NCBI RefSeq assembly: GCF_032854445.1
Contig: NC_088307.1
Coordinates: forward strand, 24,811,953-24,875,952
Direction: 5' to 3'
Origin: Liolophura sinensis
Lineage: Eukaryota > Mollusca > Polyplacophora > Chitonida > Chitonidae
DNA length: 64,000 bases
The translations under genes were made by a program, and so were the position numbers. The notes under the pieces are model-generated. The model worked only from the letters and a program-made list of their open reading frames with translations, did no database searches and was not told the origin of the DNA. Below, piece by piece: positions 1-13,090 of this stretch. Position 1 is the stretch's first letter. Each line of letters starts with the position of its first letter.

Positions 1-109
1 TGAAATCCACGATCATGAACAGATATAATGGGGACTAATAATATCGAATTGTTTGTTTATACCCAATGACTTCAAGGACATTCATATATGGGATAAATTA
101 TTATTACAG

Positions 110-250
110 AAAATAAAGACAGAATACGAACTCGCAAATTCTGTTGATATCATTACTGGCGACGGCGGTAGTCAAGTCCGTACTCTGGCCATGGCATTCA
201 GCTACAGCGCGGATCTCACATCTGTCATCTTCTACAATAACAATAAATAA
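110..250 (+). CDS. Possible terminal exon of an unrecognised gene (left edge)
   Basis: A short open frame (46 codons, TAA at 248-250) follows a plausible 3' splice site, TTATTATTACAG at 98-109. The peptide begins KIKTEYELANSVDIITG and ends SADLTSVIFYNNNK. GC content and codon use are higher than in the AT-rich DNA that follows, and an AATAAA-like run lies directly after the stop. An in-frame stop at 26-28 fits intron upstream of the acceptor. I do not recognise a family. It could be the 3' end of a gene that starts left of the window, or a chance open frame. Confidence 0.3.
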   Translation, partial: KIKTEYELANSVDIITGDGGSQVRTLAMAFSYSADLTSVIFYNNNK

Positions 251-405
251 AAATAACATAAATATACAAATTTTATCCATTAAATAAAATAAATAAAAAA
301 ATCAATGAAATGAAATGAAATGAATAAAACAGTGATAGAAATGAAATGGAATAATGAGTGAATGAATCAATCAAACAACCAATCAATCATTCAAATAAAA
401 TCAAA

Positions 406-558
406 TATTTATTTACTTATTTATTTGAATTGTGCCTTGCACCGTTCTCAAGAATATTTCACCTGTACGGCGGCGGCAAGCATTATGGTGGGAGGAAACC
501 GGGCAGACCCCAGGGGAAAACCCACAACAATCCGCAGGTTGCTGACAGACCTTCCGAA
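406..558 (-). mobile_element. SINE copy, headless type
   Basis: Read on the minus strand it has the family body (GCAACCTGCGGAT region, then the GTGAAATATTC region) and a degenerate AATAAATAAG tail. It lacks the tRNA-like head and stops at the same 5' position as the copies at 5292, 29700 and 34371. No clear target-site duplication was found. Confidence 0.75.
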
Positions 559-2344
559 AGTGCTCTAATAGAAGACCATCTTAATGTAAAACTAACCCTC
601 TCGGGTGTTTTAATAGGCGTCAGTCACGCCAGAAATGAATGAAGGCATGATTATGCCTTTTAGTGTAACACGTCACCAATATTTCAGCCATAAGGTGGCG
701 AGCATAAGAAAATATCTCCCGTAAACGCATGGAATAACTTTGTCAATTTGAACGATATATATATATTTTTTTGGCTTAACCCAAGAAACATCTTTGATAT
801 AAAATATAGATCAAGAATAATATGGCAACAGAAACAGTTCTCAAATGTGGCCCGTGCACAGGCAATGTACAAGCCTTTCAAAAATGACCTCCAATACACG
901 ACACCACCTTGTCTGTGTAAACAACGCTCTCGGGCTTTGTGACCCATGTATAATCTATCTAACAAATACATAGCAGACATATATTTCACCCACAAGATCT
1001 TGTTCTCGAACAGAAAACCAGTCAGAGATATATTTATTCAGGTGACGTGTTTTAGCCTCCAGGCCTATATGTGTAATAATCATCTCATGCGTCGTCATGG
1101 GAACAGAGATAGGTATACTTAGCAGACATTCACCTTTATATGACTTAAATGCTGCCTAAAAGTTATACGATACAAAACAATTTTCAGTTTAGAAAACAAA
1201 GGAAAGAAAGGAAAGAAAGAAAAAAAAGACATATAAGCAACTTGTATACATGATACTAAATAAAACTACAAAGATAGCTCCAATCCATTATTTTTTGTTT
1301 TGTTTTTTGGACAGGGTTTAAATTTTTTAAATAAAGAAATAACGGTTTTCATAATTAAGGATGTTCGACTATTAACAATACTAAGATCATGGGGACATCT
1401 TTTTATCAAGGTAAATGTAGCAACATTTACATCAAAAAATGATGCTACTCACTGTCTTTAATTTTGTTCATGCATTTGAATGCATTCTACAAAAGTGTAA
1501 TATGGATACTGCTGTGCACCATTGTCTCTGACAACATTTTAAGTCGTGTGCTATATAACTTGTAATCTGAACACATTCCTTAGTAATCAATAACTTGTCA
1601 CATGGGCACATTTTGAGTCGTTAGCAATTAACAGCTTGTCATATGAACACATTCTGAGTCGTGAGCAATGTACAACCTGGTACACTGCTTGAACACATTC
1701 GGCACGAGTACTGTTTACTGTAGCTTGATGTTTGAATTCTTTCTGAGTCATGCTCATATAAAATGTACCGTTTTAATACACATGTGCAATACTTATTACA
1801 CGTATTATATACCACATATATTATCATTTTACCGACATCTATATGCTGCCTCAACACGATGCATCTTGTCATTATGGGTCGAAGTGCAAGTTACGAAGAT
1901 AGATAAAGTCTTAAATATTTAAGTAATCTGTAGGAAATGTTTGGACCGTCGCAGTATTCTCCAATATATAAATATTTCTTTGGCACCGAAAATATGTGTC
2001 ACATGTCTTGTATCTATGGCGGATTTGTAAGACTGCATGTAAGCATGGAATGGAATTATAACAGTCACAGCTGTGCGCAGAAGTGTCATATATGCGTATA
2101 GTAAAGATCACCAGTTTCAGGCCACACTGGGTGTATAGGCCTACATGCCGTGCCATCTGGCAACAACAAAACACAAATGTAGAATTTGTATAGGTCAACG
2201 ATCTCGTTGAGCTGCCTGTAAATAAACCACTGCTGCATGCATACATTTGAATGAACTCTCCTTACGACCAATCATAACAATGGTTTTTAATGTAAAGTAA
2301 AACAACCAGAGCGGGTCCAATACATGTATTCATGACTGCTCATC

Positions 2345-2392
2345 ACCATGTGACAGAAAAACTGTTAAATGCGACGTTAACCCCAAGCAAAC
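2345..2392 (+). mobile_element. Fragment of second SINE family
   Basis: The segment ...CATGTGACAGAAAAACTGTT followed by GACGTTAACCCCAAGCA matches the 3' end of the SINE at 35040-35392 (ATATGACTGAAAAATTGTTA, GACGTTAAATCCCAAGCA). Only the terminal 50 bp or so remain. Confidence 0.6.
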
Positions 2393-3173
2393 ATACATAC
2401 ATACAGGTACTAAAATAGGTCAACCACACTATACAATCCCGGTTCCTAAATGTCATGAGAAGGGGAGAGAGAGAGCGCCCTTCTCCAGCGTACATGGTTG
2501 AGTGCTCGAATCCGGCTATCACTACGATTCGGAACTGACTAAGTCTCGGCTTTTGTTAGGTTCCTGGCTGTGGCAATATATATGATATGATTTTTTCTTC
2601 AATGAATCCAGATCAAAGTAGCCGATAATTTACTCACCGTCTATCCCTCACCCCCCCCCCCCCCCCCCACCCGCCCAACCCAACAATGAATAAATTAATT
2701 CGTAGGTTGAGATTACTCAATAACGGTTTTCCTTGTCACGGCATTTATCCCCCCACCCCCACGTTTATACTGTTACATGTAGAGAGACGACCCTGTTGTG
2801 AACGCGGACCTGAGAGGAAGCCGCTGACACACACAAAGCGCCACGCATTCTTTCTTCAGCGTGACTGGCATATAATGGAGTCCATTTTAAATACGCATCG
2901 TCAGTCTTTTTTGTACAAATCCGGCCAGTATACTTCATATGAACACTAAATAATCCACAGTACACACCTAAATATTTATATAAGCCTTACATATATTACT
3001 GCGTTCTGGAATTATGTCTGCCTAAATCACACAGTGATACGAGTTGATTTCACAGGTGAGTCAGACGTGTTTGTTTTACCATGCCGGTACCAGAGCCTCG
3101 TACATGAGTGGTCTTCCAAACAGACTTCATTTTCACCAAAAATCCTCAAATATTATATCAAATTCGAACTTAC

Positions 3174-3243
3174 CTGCTTTTGATAAAGAGATCACTCCTA
3201 AAACAATCACCAGGTAAACTCCGTTTGTTAAAAATTGTCCCAT
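3174..3243 (-). CDS. First coding exon of a secreted protein (signal peptide)
   Basis: On the minus strand an ATG (3243-3241) opens 23 codons plus one base before a strong donor, G|GTAAGTTCG. The peptide MGQFLTNGVYLVIVLGVI continues SLSKA: a short polar start, a hydrophobic core and a small-residue cleavage region, a textbook secretory signal peptide. An exon ending just after the cleavage region is the usual layout for secreted extracellular proteins. The remaining exons should lie further left on the minus strand, in 1-3173 or beyond the window. I could not identify them, so the product is unknown. Confidence 0.5.
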
Positions 3244-5165
3244 TTTTGCCAGCGTTGATTTAGAGTTGCTGTGTCAGGTGTGTGCTCATCGCCTACTGAA
3301 TCAAACGGAAAACTGTTCTGTGTTGACCTAGTTCAGCCCTAAACTGCGCGCAGTGTACGAAATGAAATTAACAACTCTGTCGCAAAACACAAGTGTGGGT
3401 TCCCATTTGCATAGACTACATCCATGCGCGTTTGTCGACAAATATGTAAGTAGAACACAAAACAGAAAAGATAATATATATAACTGATTTACTTAAATGT
3501 CCTGTACACAAAAATTTAAACCAACAGAAAATGGAAGATGAGAGTCATCGTGCAGCAGAGTTTATAGTACATGCCCCGAAAACAACCGCCGGCTACGAGG
3601 TTCACCAATACCTGCGTGTCCTGGTTGTTTTCGTAGTTCGGTCAATTCATTCAGTTTTCATTTATTTTTCTCTAGTGCATGAAATAGCCTACATATTATG
3701 ATTTTTGTTATATTTATAAAACGAAACAAGACCCATGTAGTATTCTATAGGCACACATGCGGTTATAACTTGAATAGGCCTATAAACAAAATAATACAAA
3801 AGGCCCTTAGAACTCTGGATGGCAAAAGGTCGTTGACATATATGTATATTGACCCAGTCAGAAAAGTATAATATGATATTAAACTGACATCACCGCGAAC
3901 GTGTATAATTAGTTCAAAATTATTTTATTTATTTATTTATTCAAGCCGTACTAAAAATATTCTCCTATATCTCAAACACAATGTTCTTATATTCAATATA
4001 TATCTGTTTGAGACACGTTATACGTTATATAAAAAAGTAGTATGTAGTCAATGGAAGTAAGTAACAAGTCGAGGTCGCAATTATACATATTCAAATATTA
4101 GTATACGAACTTTTCACTTATACTTAGACGGTCAGTTTCATCAGTGACTGAAGACAAAAAGTCTCTGTAATTCCAGTACACCAAAATACTACTTAGGGCC
4201 TAGGCCTAGATGCATGGACTTGAATGAAGTCATGCTCATCTGCTGGCACATATACTTCGTGACAAATGTTAGGGTTTCAGAATTACAGCAATAACCTTAT
4301 GCAAATATACAATGTTCTTGCAACACTAGTAAGACGTTGACGTAACAGCAGTATAAACTCTACATATGTATTATATAGGATTTACAGCATGCAAACATGC
4401 GTACGTATGGGCGTATGTGTTGGCGTCTAAGTATGTCTATATCTACATTTGTATAATGAAATTCCCAGTTATAAATGATTTACATGGTTTGTTGTTATAA
4501 CTGGAGAATAACCGATATATGTGCATAAAGGTAAAGTATTTGCCTGTATTTATTTCTAGAGTTTAGCATAATTCCTGAATAATATATAGTTGTTTATGTA
4601 GGCCTATAGGTATTGTATATACTTGTGGATGCACGTGAACATAGCTCGAGGATTAGCGAATAGGCAGAAACAACAAGCTTCAGAAGATCTTAAGTCCAGA
4701 TGGGACGTTTGTTATAGCCCATATAAAATACAGTTATATATTTTAAACTGAAGGAAAACTGAAGGAAAAGCCAATGTGTCATATCAGAAACTTAAAGGCG
4801 AAGGCGAGGATTGGTATAATAAAGAAAAGGCAAATCTATCGATGTTTTACAGGTTTGCAGATATAATTTAGTAGAACGCCGAGCACACCAAGTAGGTAGG
4901 AGATATCGGCGCTATCCCAGGACCTGTCCGAGTGTTCAGTAGAGAGGAGACGGGGTTGTATACCTGTCGGGCTGGGCCAGGTTTTATACATACCTCAGAG
5001 ACCGGCACTACACTTATGGTGTATACTCTGATATAACAATCACAGATATACGTATACACATATAGGTGTTGTGTCAGTTAAAACGTGAATGCAGTTAAAT
5101 CAGATAGGCCTATAGATTACCACAACATCACACAATGTAATATAATTATAATTTATTTATGTTTT

Positions 5166-5587
5166 CACTCAAAAATATAAATCTGTTAATTTTAACAGAA
5201 AGTCTGTTGTCTGAGTGATGTTAGAATGTATCCTGTGTTCAGAACACAATATTCTGTCACATTCAACAGAATATCCTCTTAGTGTAATAGAGTAAGTGGG
5301 AAGGTCTGCCAGCAACCTGCGGATGGTCGTGGGTTTCCCCGGGCTCTGCCCGGTTTCCACCCACCATAATGCTGGCCGCCGTCGTATAAGTGAAATATTC
5401 TTGAGTACGGCGTAAAACACCAATCAAATAAATAAATAAATAAATAGTGTAATAGAATCTTCTTGTCGAATTGATTGAAGGCGTGTGTTATATTTAACAG
5501 AATAATCAGTTGCAATAGCAGAATATATTCTGGCATCACCAAGACAAAAGGCTTTCCGTTAAAATTAACAGATTAATTTTTTGAGTG
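5166..5587. mobile_element. CACTA-like MITE interrupted by a SINE
   Basis: The ends form an inverted repeat of about 38 bp. The left end starts CACTCAAAAATATAAATCTG; the right end read in reverse starts CACTCAAAAAATTAATCTG, and both continue into GTTAATTTTAAC. It is flanked by TTT on each side (5163-5165 and 5588-5590). CACT-type termini with a 3-bp target duplication fit the EnSpm/CACTA superfamily; that assignment is inference. Without the SINE it would be about 257 bp and non-coding. A truncated relative lies near 37004-37225. Confidence 0.7.
5292..5444 (+). mobile_element. SINE copy, headless type, nested in MITE
   Basis: A 153-bp SINE inside the CACTA-like MITE, flanked by a perfect 12-bp duplication TAGTGTAATAGA (5280-5291 and 5445-5456). 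It starts at the CCAGCAACCTGCGGATGG region without a tRNA head and ends in (AATA)n. Its own duplication shows that it inserted in this headless form. Confidence 0.9.
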
Positions 5588-6407
5588 TTTGTTTCTCGAG
5601 GCATTCAATAGCAAACTCTTTCAGTGGTTATCTAAGGCTATAACAGCGGACGAGAGGCGTTAACGGTATACTAACATGGATTCTTAAGATGGTTTTTCCT
5701 GCCAAGCGAGGCAGGAAAAAGTACCATTGTTGAAGTCTGGTGAAAAACCTGTACAATAAATCACATGGACATCATTCCGCGACTCGTACTTTGTATCGAT
5801 CCTTCTATATTTCTGATACCTCATATTGGATTGGTCTTGTTCGTTGAGAGTGAAAGGTCGTCGTGAATAGAATAAACTACCAAATTCATTAAAAGATTGT
5901 CCCTCTAAATCTCTCTTTCAATTACAGTTGAAATTTGATTTAATTATTAGCGTGAATAGTGTGATTGCCACTAGCTGATCACGCATTAAGGATTTGTAGC
6001 CTTTCACTATTCTATAAAAGTCATGTTTTCTGTCAACTGTGGTTTATGTGGTGACTAAAAATGAGATCCATAGAAATCCAATGCAGTTTTTATTTTTTTT
6101 TTTTCACTTTTTACACGGGCAGTCTTGCAGTTTATGGATGCGTGGAGTAAACCGGAGTAAACCACGGCCCATTGGCAAGTCATAGGCGAACTTTCTCACC
6201 ATACTGATGGGAGACAGGTGCATCATCCTTGACCAACGTTACTCGGCGCAAACAACCATGCAGACATGCGCCGTCAATCGATTGTAACTACATGCAAGAC
6301 ATCACAAGTAATAACAAAATTGTACACTTTATTACACTTAATTGTATTGCTGTTGATCTTGCTCTTCGCAGTGTTAATTATTCATTCGCCAAGGTTCGTG
6401 CTTTTTA

Positions 6408-6627
6408 CAGTGTGACTTCACCACTGTCAGTTCCTGTACCAATCAGGTCGCGCGTTCGAATCCAACCTACGCTTCTTCCGCCGCGGCCTTAAATGAGGAG
6501 GATTTTGAGCAAAGGGAGATGGTTTACTCCTGAAGCTTTGGTTTCTCCCACCCATAAAAACTGACCACCGTTGTATGAGAGAAAAGTTCTAAGCAGTACA
6601 CGGAGTTAAACGTGAATAAATAAATAA
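6408..6627 (+). mobile_element. tRNA-derived SINE, third family (degenerate)
   Basis: A box-B-like GCGCGTTCGAATCC at about 6450 is followed by a body containing GGTTTCTCCCACCC and an AATAAATAAATAA tail. A relative of its head lies at 63858-63960. It is too diverged to define the exact ends. Confidence 0.45.
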
Positions 6628-7195
6628 CCTACCGGTACGGTAAATAAAACAGATCATTATTGTGTATAAGCGATTGCGGTACTGATCATCAATCAAATAA
6701 ATACATTCCGGTACTGTAAATAAAATATTCAGATATATTTCCGCATGTTAGCAAATATCTCAAAAATCGCAAAAATCTCTGAGCGGATTTCGATGAATTT
6801 TGTGCATAGTTAAGGTATGGACAAGCACTTACACTTAGGTTGTGATCAGAACACAGTAAAGTCCCTGATAAAAAGCGTTTTTTTCATGAGGCAAAAGTTA
6901 GTTTTGTATAAAATGAAGTTTTAATGAGTGTAGAATGTTCAGCAGCGCCCTTTCATTTTGATCACTGCTGAATTGACGCACGCTAGGTTCGAACTCGTCA
7001 CCTCAGTCGATTTCTGGACTGCTCCGGTTATATCATTTTACTTTTTATCAAACCAGTTCAAAGCTGTGATGTACACGTTTAAAAAAAAAAACTTTTGAAA
7101 TCGTTTAACGTATGTTTACTTTTAACCTTTTGTAGAATTAAGACAACTGGAGTCCGTTTCCATTCTTCTTTTCCTCGTTTTAACACTAACTCAAA

Positions 7196-9564
7196 ATGGC
7201 CAACGAAGAAGACAGCGTGGAGCATGATGGGGATGACAACAAGTCAAATAAGGGAAAGAAGATCGCCAAGCATGACTCCGGGGCGGCAGATCTCGAGAAA
7301 GTTACAGATTTTGTGGAAGAAGCAGAAATATCGTCACAAAATTTTGGAGATGTAAGTGTGGACATTTGCTCATATTACAACACTACACATAGGTAAGGGT
7401 CCAATATTCGTCACCAAAACACAATTCATGATTTAACATGATTGCACCAACTAGGGGTGATTTTGAAGTTGAGGTTGCTGTAACGTGGTAGAGTGACATC
7501 AGTTCATCGAAGAACCAGCTTTTCACAGTAAACATCGGAGAAGGGGCTCACCGATTAACAACAGGATCCTTAGTGACCCCAAGGATTAACTGCCAGTCAC
7601 CTTTTCGATTCTGAATACTAATTAAAGGTGAAATGGAAAAACTTTTTGGACTTTAACTCTATACCATTCACCTTTGTTGGCAGAAATTGAATGGTCAGAG
7701 TAAATAGTGAAATTCAAGTTTAATTGCCAATTTCATTGATAATTTAATTTGTTTTAATATTTTAGGCGTATAGCCAGGGCTTCTCTGTGCCTTTGAGCCA
7801 ACCTATTCTGATAAAATTAACATGGGGGAGATAGGAGAAATGAAACAAAAATTGAGACTGAGATACGCTGATGTCAAATTCTGTTTTTAGCTGTGTGGGT
7901 GTCCATGTTTAACATAATGGTACTGCGTTATGTGAAGAAATCATATATTTGTTCCCCAGGCTATGCGAGTTGTGAGTGACAGGAAAGCAAAAGAAGCCAC
8001 AGAGCGACAAATGAAAGAGAAAGAACTGTCCAAGGTCAAGATCACTAAGGAAGATGTGGATTTAATTGTAAGTCATAACTGTCATAATAATTTCCTCTTG
8101 TACAGATAGAATCAGTCTCTCCAAGGAATTTCATTGCTGATTTTATGTGTCCCTACATCACCTAGGACTCCTAATAGGGGAGTTTCGAGTCCAAACTTCT
8201 TTTTGTTTTTATGGCTAGAGGTGAAAACAAGTCCTACCGTGTCGTGTTACCTGTCAAAACTGTTATGCAGCATTTGCTGGATCACCTTATCTAGAACATG
8301 GGCGTATGAAAACCATTTCACAAAAAGTCATTCAGACTAGACAAACGATGGAGAAACTTGAGAAGTTTCTAAAGGAAAGAGGTTCTTCTGGAACATCGTG
8401 AGACATGTGGTTGGTAAATTAATGTCTACAAAGGGATGACACAGGTTTACTGGTTTTACTTTGAACAGCAAGAGTTCAAACAAGAAACTCCCCTATTGCC
8501 ATTGGCTGATTAGACGGGTTAAAATATCAACATACTCCGACTCATGGCAGAACTGCAGACCACACTCGCACAGGGTCTATAAATCATTGGGATGGGGAAA
8601 AGCAGGGGTGGGTGGGGGGTGGTGTTGATGAAGTGGGGGTGGTGGTTGTAAATAATTTATAAGCTGTGCAGATGAATTACTTACTGCAGAGGAATAGGCA
8701 TGATGAGGACAGCTGATTTTGTCATGTTTGTGACATCACACAGTGACTATCACTGCTGTCTGCAGTGGACAGGAATTTTCTTAGCTTTATATGTGCATGG
8801 GTAAGCAAAAATGGTTTTCTGTTTGATAAATACAGTAGAGACAAAACCGTTGCCTGTGGCTTGGGGTTAAAATTTTACGTCCTGGGCTCAAATGCCCATT
8901 TACCCCTGTAGACATGTGAATAACTTTAAATCTCAAGGTCAACAGAGATGTTGGTTTAATACCACTGTGGAACACTTGACCCGGAAATTTGCATATTCCC
9001 CTTTCTCTCCAGGCCCTTGGTTGACAGTAATCAGTTGGGGAAACTTGTAGCATTTTGTACGATCTATTGTTCATTGAAGACCCTGACATATACATTTGTA
9101 CAAACAACCAAGTTAATTTTGAAAAAACCCTTGTTACGTAGGGCAACACCAATTTTATTTTGTGTTTAACTGACACTAAACATCCACATATTGAATTTAA
9201 AAAAATTAAAAAAGCACCTTTTCATTTTTTTTTAATCTTGATATTCTTATAATCTTCCTGTTTTTATAGGCTTACTGATTATGTAAATACATCTTCATCT
9301 GAAAAAATTGGTAAGATGGTCTACATTTCTCAAAAATAAGATGGTCAAGTTTTAATTTTTATGGTTTTTGCCTGGAAATAACAGTAAAAATTGGTCTGGC
9401 CTAGATGTCAATTCTCCAACCTTGGTGCATATTGTACTTTTAACCTGCTGGTTTCTGTTCTTCCACAGATGAATGAAATGGAGATTGGAAGGAGTCAGGC
9501 AGAACGGAAACTGCGAGAACACAAAGGAAATGTGGTGGAGGCATTGATAGAACTAACAAACTGA
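7196..9564 (+). CDS. HYPK: HYPK, huntingtin-interacting protein K
   Basis: Three exons join in phase 0: 7196-7351 (donor GTAAGT), 7960-8067 (acceptor TTCCCCAG, donor GTAAGT) and 9469-9564 (acceptor TTCCACAG, stop TGA 9562-9564), giving 119 aa. The protein runs MANEEDSVEHDGDDNKSNKG, then KHDSGAADLEKVTDF in the first exon, AMRVVSDRKAKEATERQ in the second, and a C-terminal UBA/NAC-like helix bundle ending LREHKGNVVEALIELTN. The KHDSGAADLE block and the C-terminus are hallmarks of animal HYPK. The family protein binds the NAA10/NAA15 N-terminal acetyltransferase (NatA) at the ribosome, regulates it, and acts as a chaperone against aggregation. The length matches known HYPK (about 120 aa). The ATG is the first in frame, in context AAAATGG. 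No polyadenylation signal could be fixed in the 3' UTR. Confidence 0.96.
8585..8655 (+). repeat. G-rich stretch in HYPK intron 2
   Basis: Runs of three to six G separated by one to ten bases (GGGGTGGGTGGGGGGTGG and later GGGGGTGGTGG) could fold as a G-quadruplex on the sense strand of the HYPK pre-mRNA. Nothing else was seen in this intron apart from ordinary AT-rich sequence. Confidence 0.45.
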
Positions 9565-11577
9565 TGTATAGCATAATTAAGTTACTTCACAAGCACCATT
9601 AGGATGTACGTGCAGGATGCTCAAATTGCCATCGGAATGTAACAGACACGAACTATTACCTTGTCAAAATTCTTCTGGCAAGGAACAGAAGAATTACAGA
9701 AGTTAAACTGTAAATATGGAAGTGAGGTGATAGGAGTTGAAATGCATGTAGCAAGACATGAAAAAGCAGTTCATCACACAAGAGTATGGCCTAATGTAAT
9801 GCTGTACCGTCATTTGTCCTCTTGAATTCATCCAATCAGATATCTCATTAATGCTTGCATGAAGGAAGTTCAAATTACCATGAACAAAAAAACAATCCAG
9901 AAAATATATCTTTCTACAGAATTGTGGGTAAGGAAGTACAAAACTGATCAGTTCATAGGTTCAGGGGTCAAAATGTATTTCGAGCTCTTCAGAGTTCGGA
10001 TTCTAAGGTGTGAAATGCACTAGATTTCATTTATTGACATCCTAAAACAGCACAGAAGTTGATAAATTACATCAATCAATCCTTAATGTGTTTTTTTCAT
10101 GATACAAACTTAGAAAGTCAATCTTTTGATGACCTTAGCTCAATGTGAGGTCATTCCATTTATTTTGGAAATGAGTGAATCACCCACCATTTTGATCCAT
10201 GGTGTTTGGATTGCAGTATACAGTTCAAGTGATGGCAGTAAAAAGATGTAAATTATGTACAGTGTGGTCCTCTTGCTCTTATTCACATATAAATTTCACT
10301 TTCTTTTTTAAGCCATGTTCTGGTTATGCTTTCTTCACACAGTTCACTGTTTGTACATCGTGACTAAATGTCTTATGTCTTTAGAGGCCAGTAGTAAAAT
10401 AGGTCCTGACGTAAGACTAGACTTTGACCAGTCAGGCCATACATGTTGGGCCCATGTGGAACACTTATGATCCATATGTCGGTCATAAATGGGGAACTCT
10501 GGCAGTGGGCATATGTTTCTTCCATGCATTGAAACTGACTTCAGTTATAGAAGTAAAGACCTTGCATCGTGCTCAGCACAAAAATGTTAGAGCGAGGAAC
10601 CGGTCTAGTTATCTAGATGTCAGTGTAATGACGATGGGTGGGGTGTCATGTCTGGTGTTGTTGGCATGATACTTCAGTGGAGGCAGCACTTCGGCTCGCC
10701 CTGCCCCGAAGAAGGCATGGTATGCCCAATATGACCTCTCGTTATATGACGCTAATCAAATTATCACGTTCCGGGCTTTAGTGATTTATTCTTTTTATCC
10801 TGTTATTTCTCATAGGGTTGAGATTGGCCAAACAATGAATTTGTGAGGCTTGGAAAAAAAAAAATGCCTGCCACATCACTAAAGAGTTTGTAAACGTTGC
10901 TAAGTACTTAATATGGCCTAAGAGTTAAAATATCTGGTATTCTTTGCCTTTTGTAAAAGTGAAATAATTCATCTTGAGCAATGTACCATAAACCAATTTG
11001 AGATTTAAGGACCTCATTTCCATGAGTGACCATAGTTTGTTTATTTGATTTCGACTGAACGTCGTACTCAAGAATTTTTCTCTCATCCCATGGCATTCCC
11101 CTTTTTTGGGCGGAGGAATCTGGAACACCCAGCCCTTAAACCAAGAAACTTTCTCACACTGTTGGATAGACGACATGACCTTCAACAAACGTTAGTCTGC
11201 GCAAATGACCAAGAGCGTCAAGGACAGGGGAGCCCTACACGTTTGAACCAGCCCAATACATACGCCTTAATCAATTTTAAAAGTGGTGTGGTCATCGGTT
11301 GGCTATCCCAGCAGAAAAGGTGAGGGATGCTGGACGGCTGGAGATGCCCTGAAATCGTTTTACAGGGGTTTTATTCTTCACACAGATCCATTGTAGTGTT
11401 ATGTGCTTAAGTCTACAGTGCATGTGTGTGTATGGGCTTTCATTGTTTTGGTCACCATTAAATTGCTTCGACTTCAAGTATGATTTATTGTATTTATTTA
11501 TTTTTGGATGAAAAGTGGTGTGACTGCTTCCGACGTGACTGTAGAAGCTACAAGTACATTTTTAACAGCTGCATGTG

Positions 11578-12165
11578 TACAGGGGATTTGATGATTAATG
11601 GGAGACCTTTGTACATACGGCTAAGAGAAAAGTCAACATCAGATGTGTTAAAGGGGATTTGATGATTAATGGAAGACCTTTGTACATACGGCTAAGAGGA
11701 AAGTCAACATCAGATGTGTTAATCAAAGGGGATTTGATGATTAATGGAAGACCTTTGTACATACGGCTAAGAGGAAAGTCAACATCAGATGTGTTAATCA
11801 AAGGGGATTTGATGATTAATGGAAGACCTTTGTACATACGGCTAAGAGAAAAGTCAACATCAGATGTCTATCAAAGGGGATTTGATGACTAATGGAAGAC
11901 CTTTTATACATACGGCTAAGAGGAAAGTCAACATCAGATGTCTATCAAAGGGGATTTGATGACTAATGGAAGACCTTTGTACATACGGCTAAGAGAAAAG
12001 TCAACATCAGATGTCTATCAAAGGGGATTTGATGACTAATGGAAGACCTTTTATACATACGGCTAAGAGGAAAGTCAACATCAGATGTGTTCATCAAAGG
12101 GGATTTGATGATTAATGGAAGACCTTTGTACATACGGCTAGAAGGAAAGTCAGATGTGTTAATCA
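11578..12165. repeat. Minisatellite, about 75-bp unit
   Basis: About eight copies of a unit containing GGGGATTTGATGATTAATGG, GACCTTTGTACATACGGCTA and AAGTCAACATCAGATGTGTT. Spacing is 75 bp in the left half and about 72 bp where TGTGTTAATC is shortened to TGTCTATC. Open frames through it on both strands are consequences of the unit length. Confidence 0.95.
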
Positions 12166-12969
12166 AATGAATGTATAGTGAAAGCACTAAAAACTTCCAG
12201 TTCGCTGTTCATTGCTTATTCCCCTCACGCAGAGGCCCATAGCCTGCCGTCTACTAATAAATCTGACGCAGATGAATTATTCACATAATCCAGAATGACC
12301 AATGGAATTGGTCCTATTTTGAAGGTGCTGTGAATGACCAAAGGTGGTGAATACACGACAAATTTTACCACATTTGGTTTTATTTGTGTTTATTTAAATG
12401 GTGTTTTACGCCGTACTCGAGAATATTTTACTGCAGCCAGCATAATGGTGGTAACAGAGGGGTGGGGGGAACCCATGAGCTTCTGACGTCATTTTTAAGT
12501 ACTGAGACTAATAATGGGTCCTGTTGGTGGCACGTTATGGCGCCAGTCATTGCCGAAGTAGTTTTTATTTCACTGGAAATGGGAGCCTCAGTATTCGACA
12601 ACCTAATTTTGGTGAATATTAATAAACTATGTTAAAGGCACACCTCCACTCTGACCAATGAAAATTCGTACTCGTCTGTCATGGTATTTTTCATGTATAG
12701 AGCATTCATTGGCTAACAGGATTCCGACAAATTTCCCTTGTACCATTAAACCAGGCGTATTTTCGACAGAGCCTTTTGGGTTGATGGATCTTAATGGTCC
12801 ATCACAGAGATTTTTTCACACTCACTCAAAGAGGCATCGGAAAAGTGGCTGAGTAATCAGATTTTACCCGACGTGGGCCGTTCATGCTGACAACCTATGC
12901 ATTCCGTTGTTTCATCTGCTCATTAAGGAAAGTACAATTTGTCTAGATGCTGTTTTTATGAATTTACTA

Positions 12970-13090
12970 CATTGGTTGGTGTTTAACGACTTACTCACAC
13001 ATACTTCACTTACAGGACGGCGGACAGGACTATCGTGGGAGGAAACTTGCAGGGCATGAGGGTAACCCATGACCATCCACAGGTTGCCGC
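12970..13090 (-). mobile_element. SINE copy, diverged
   Basis: Matches the main SINE family in order (TTGGTTGGTGTTTAACGAC, GGACGGCGGACAGGA, ATGACCATCCACAGGTTGC) but is heavily mutated. Another decayed piece lies at 12383-12465. Confidence 0.55.

Larger units (their letters stand above)
251..3173. other. Stretch without a recognised gene
   Basis: AT-rich DNA with a headless SINE copy (406-558), a poly-C run (about 2650-2668) and a fragment of the GAGTGAGTG-type SINE (2345-2392). If the signal-peptide exon at 3174-3243 is real, part of this stretch is its first intron. Short open frames here (for example 2246-1911 minus) show no recognisable domain. Confidence 0.5.
3244..7195. other. Intergenic stretch upstream of HYPK
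   Basis: The sequence between the divergent signal-peptide exon (minus) and HYPK (plus). It contains a CACTA-like MITE with a nested SINE (5166-5587), a tRNA-like SINE (about 6408-6627), and at least three copies of the palindrome TAGGCCTA (3776, 4602, 5107). HYPK's promoter and any 5' untranslated exon must lie within 7195 or upstream. A plausible acceptor, CCTTTTGTAG, at about 7125-7134 suggests an intron in the 5' UTR. Confidence 0.5.
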
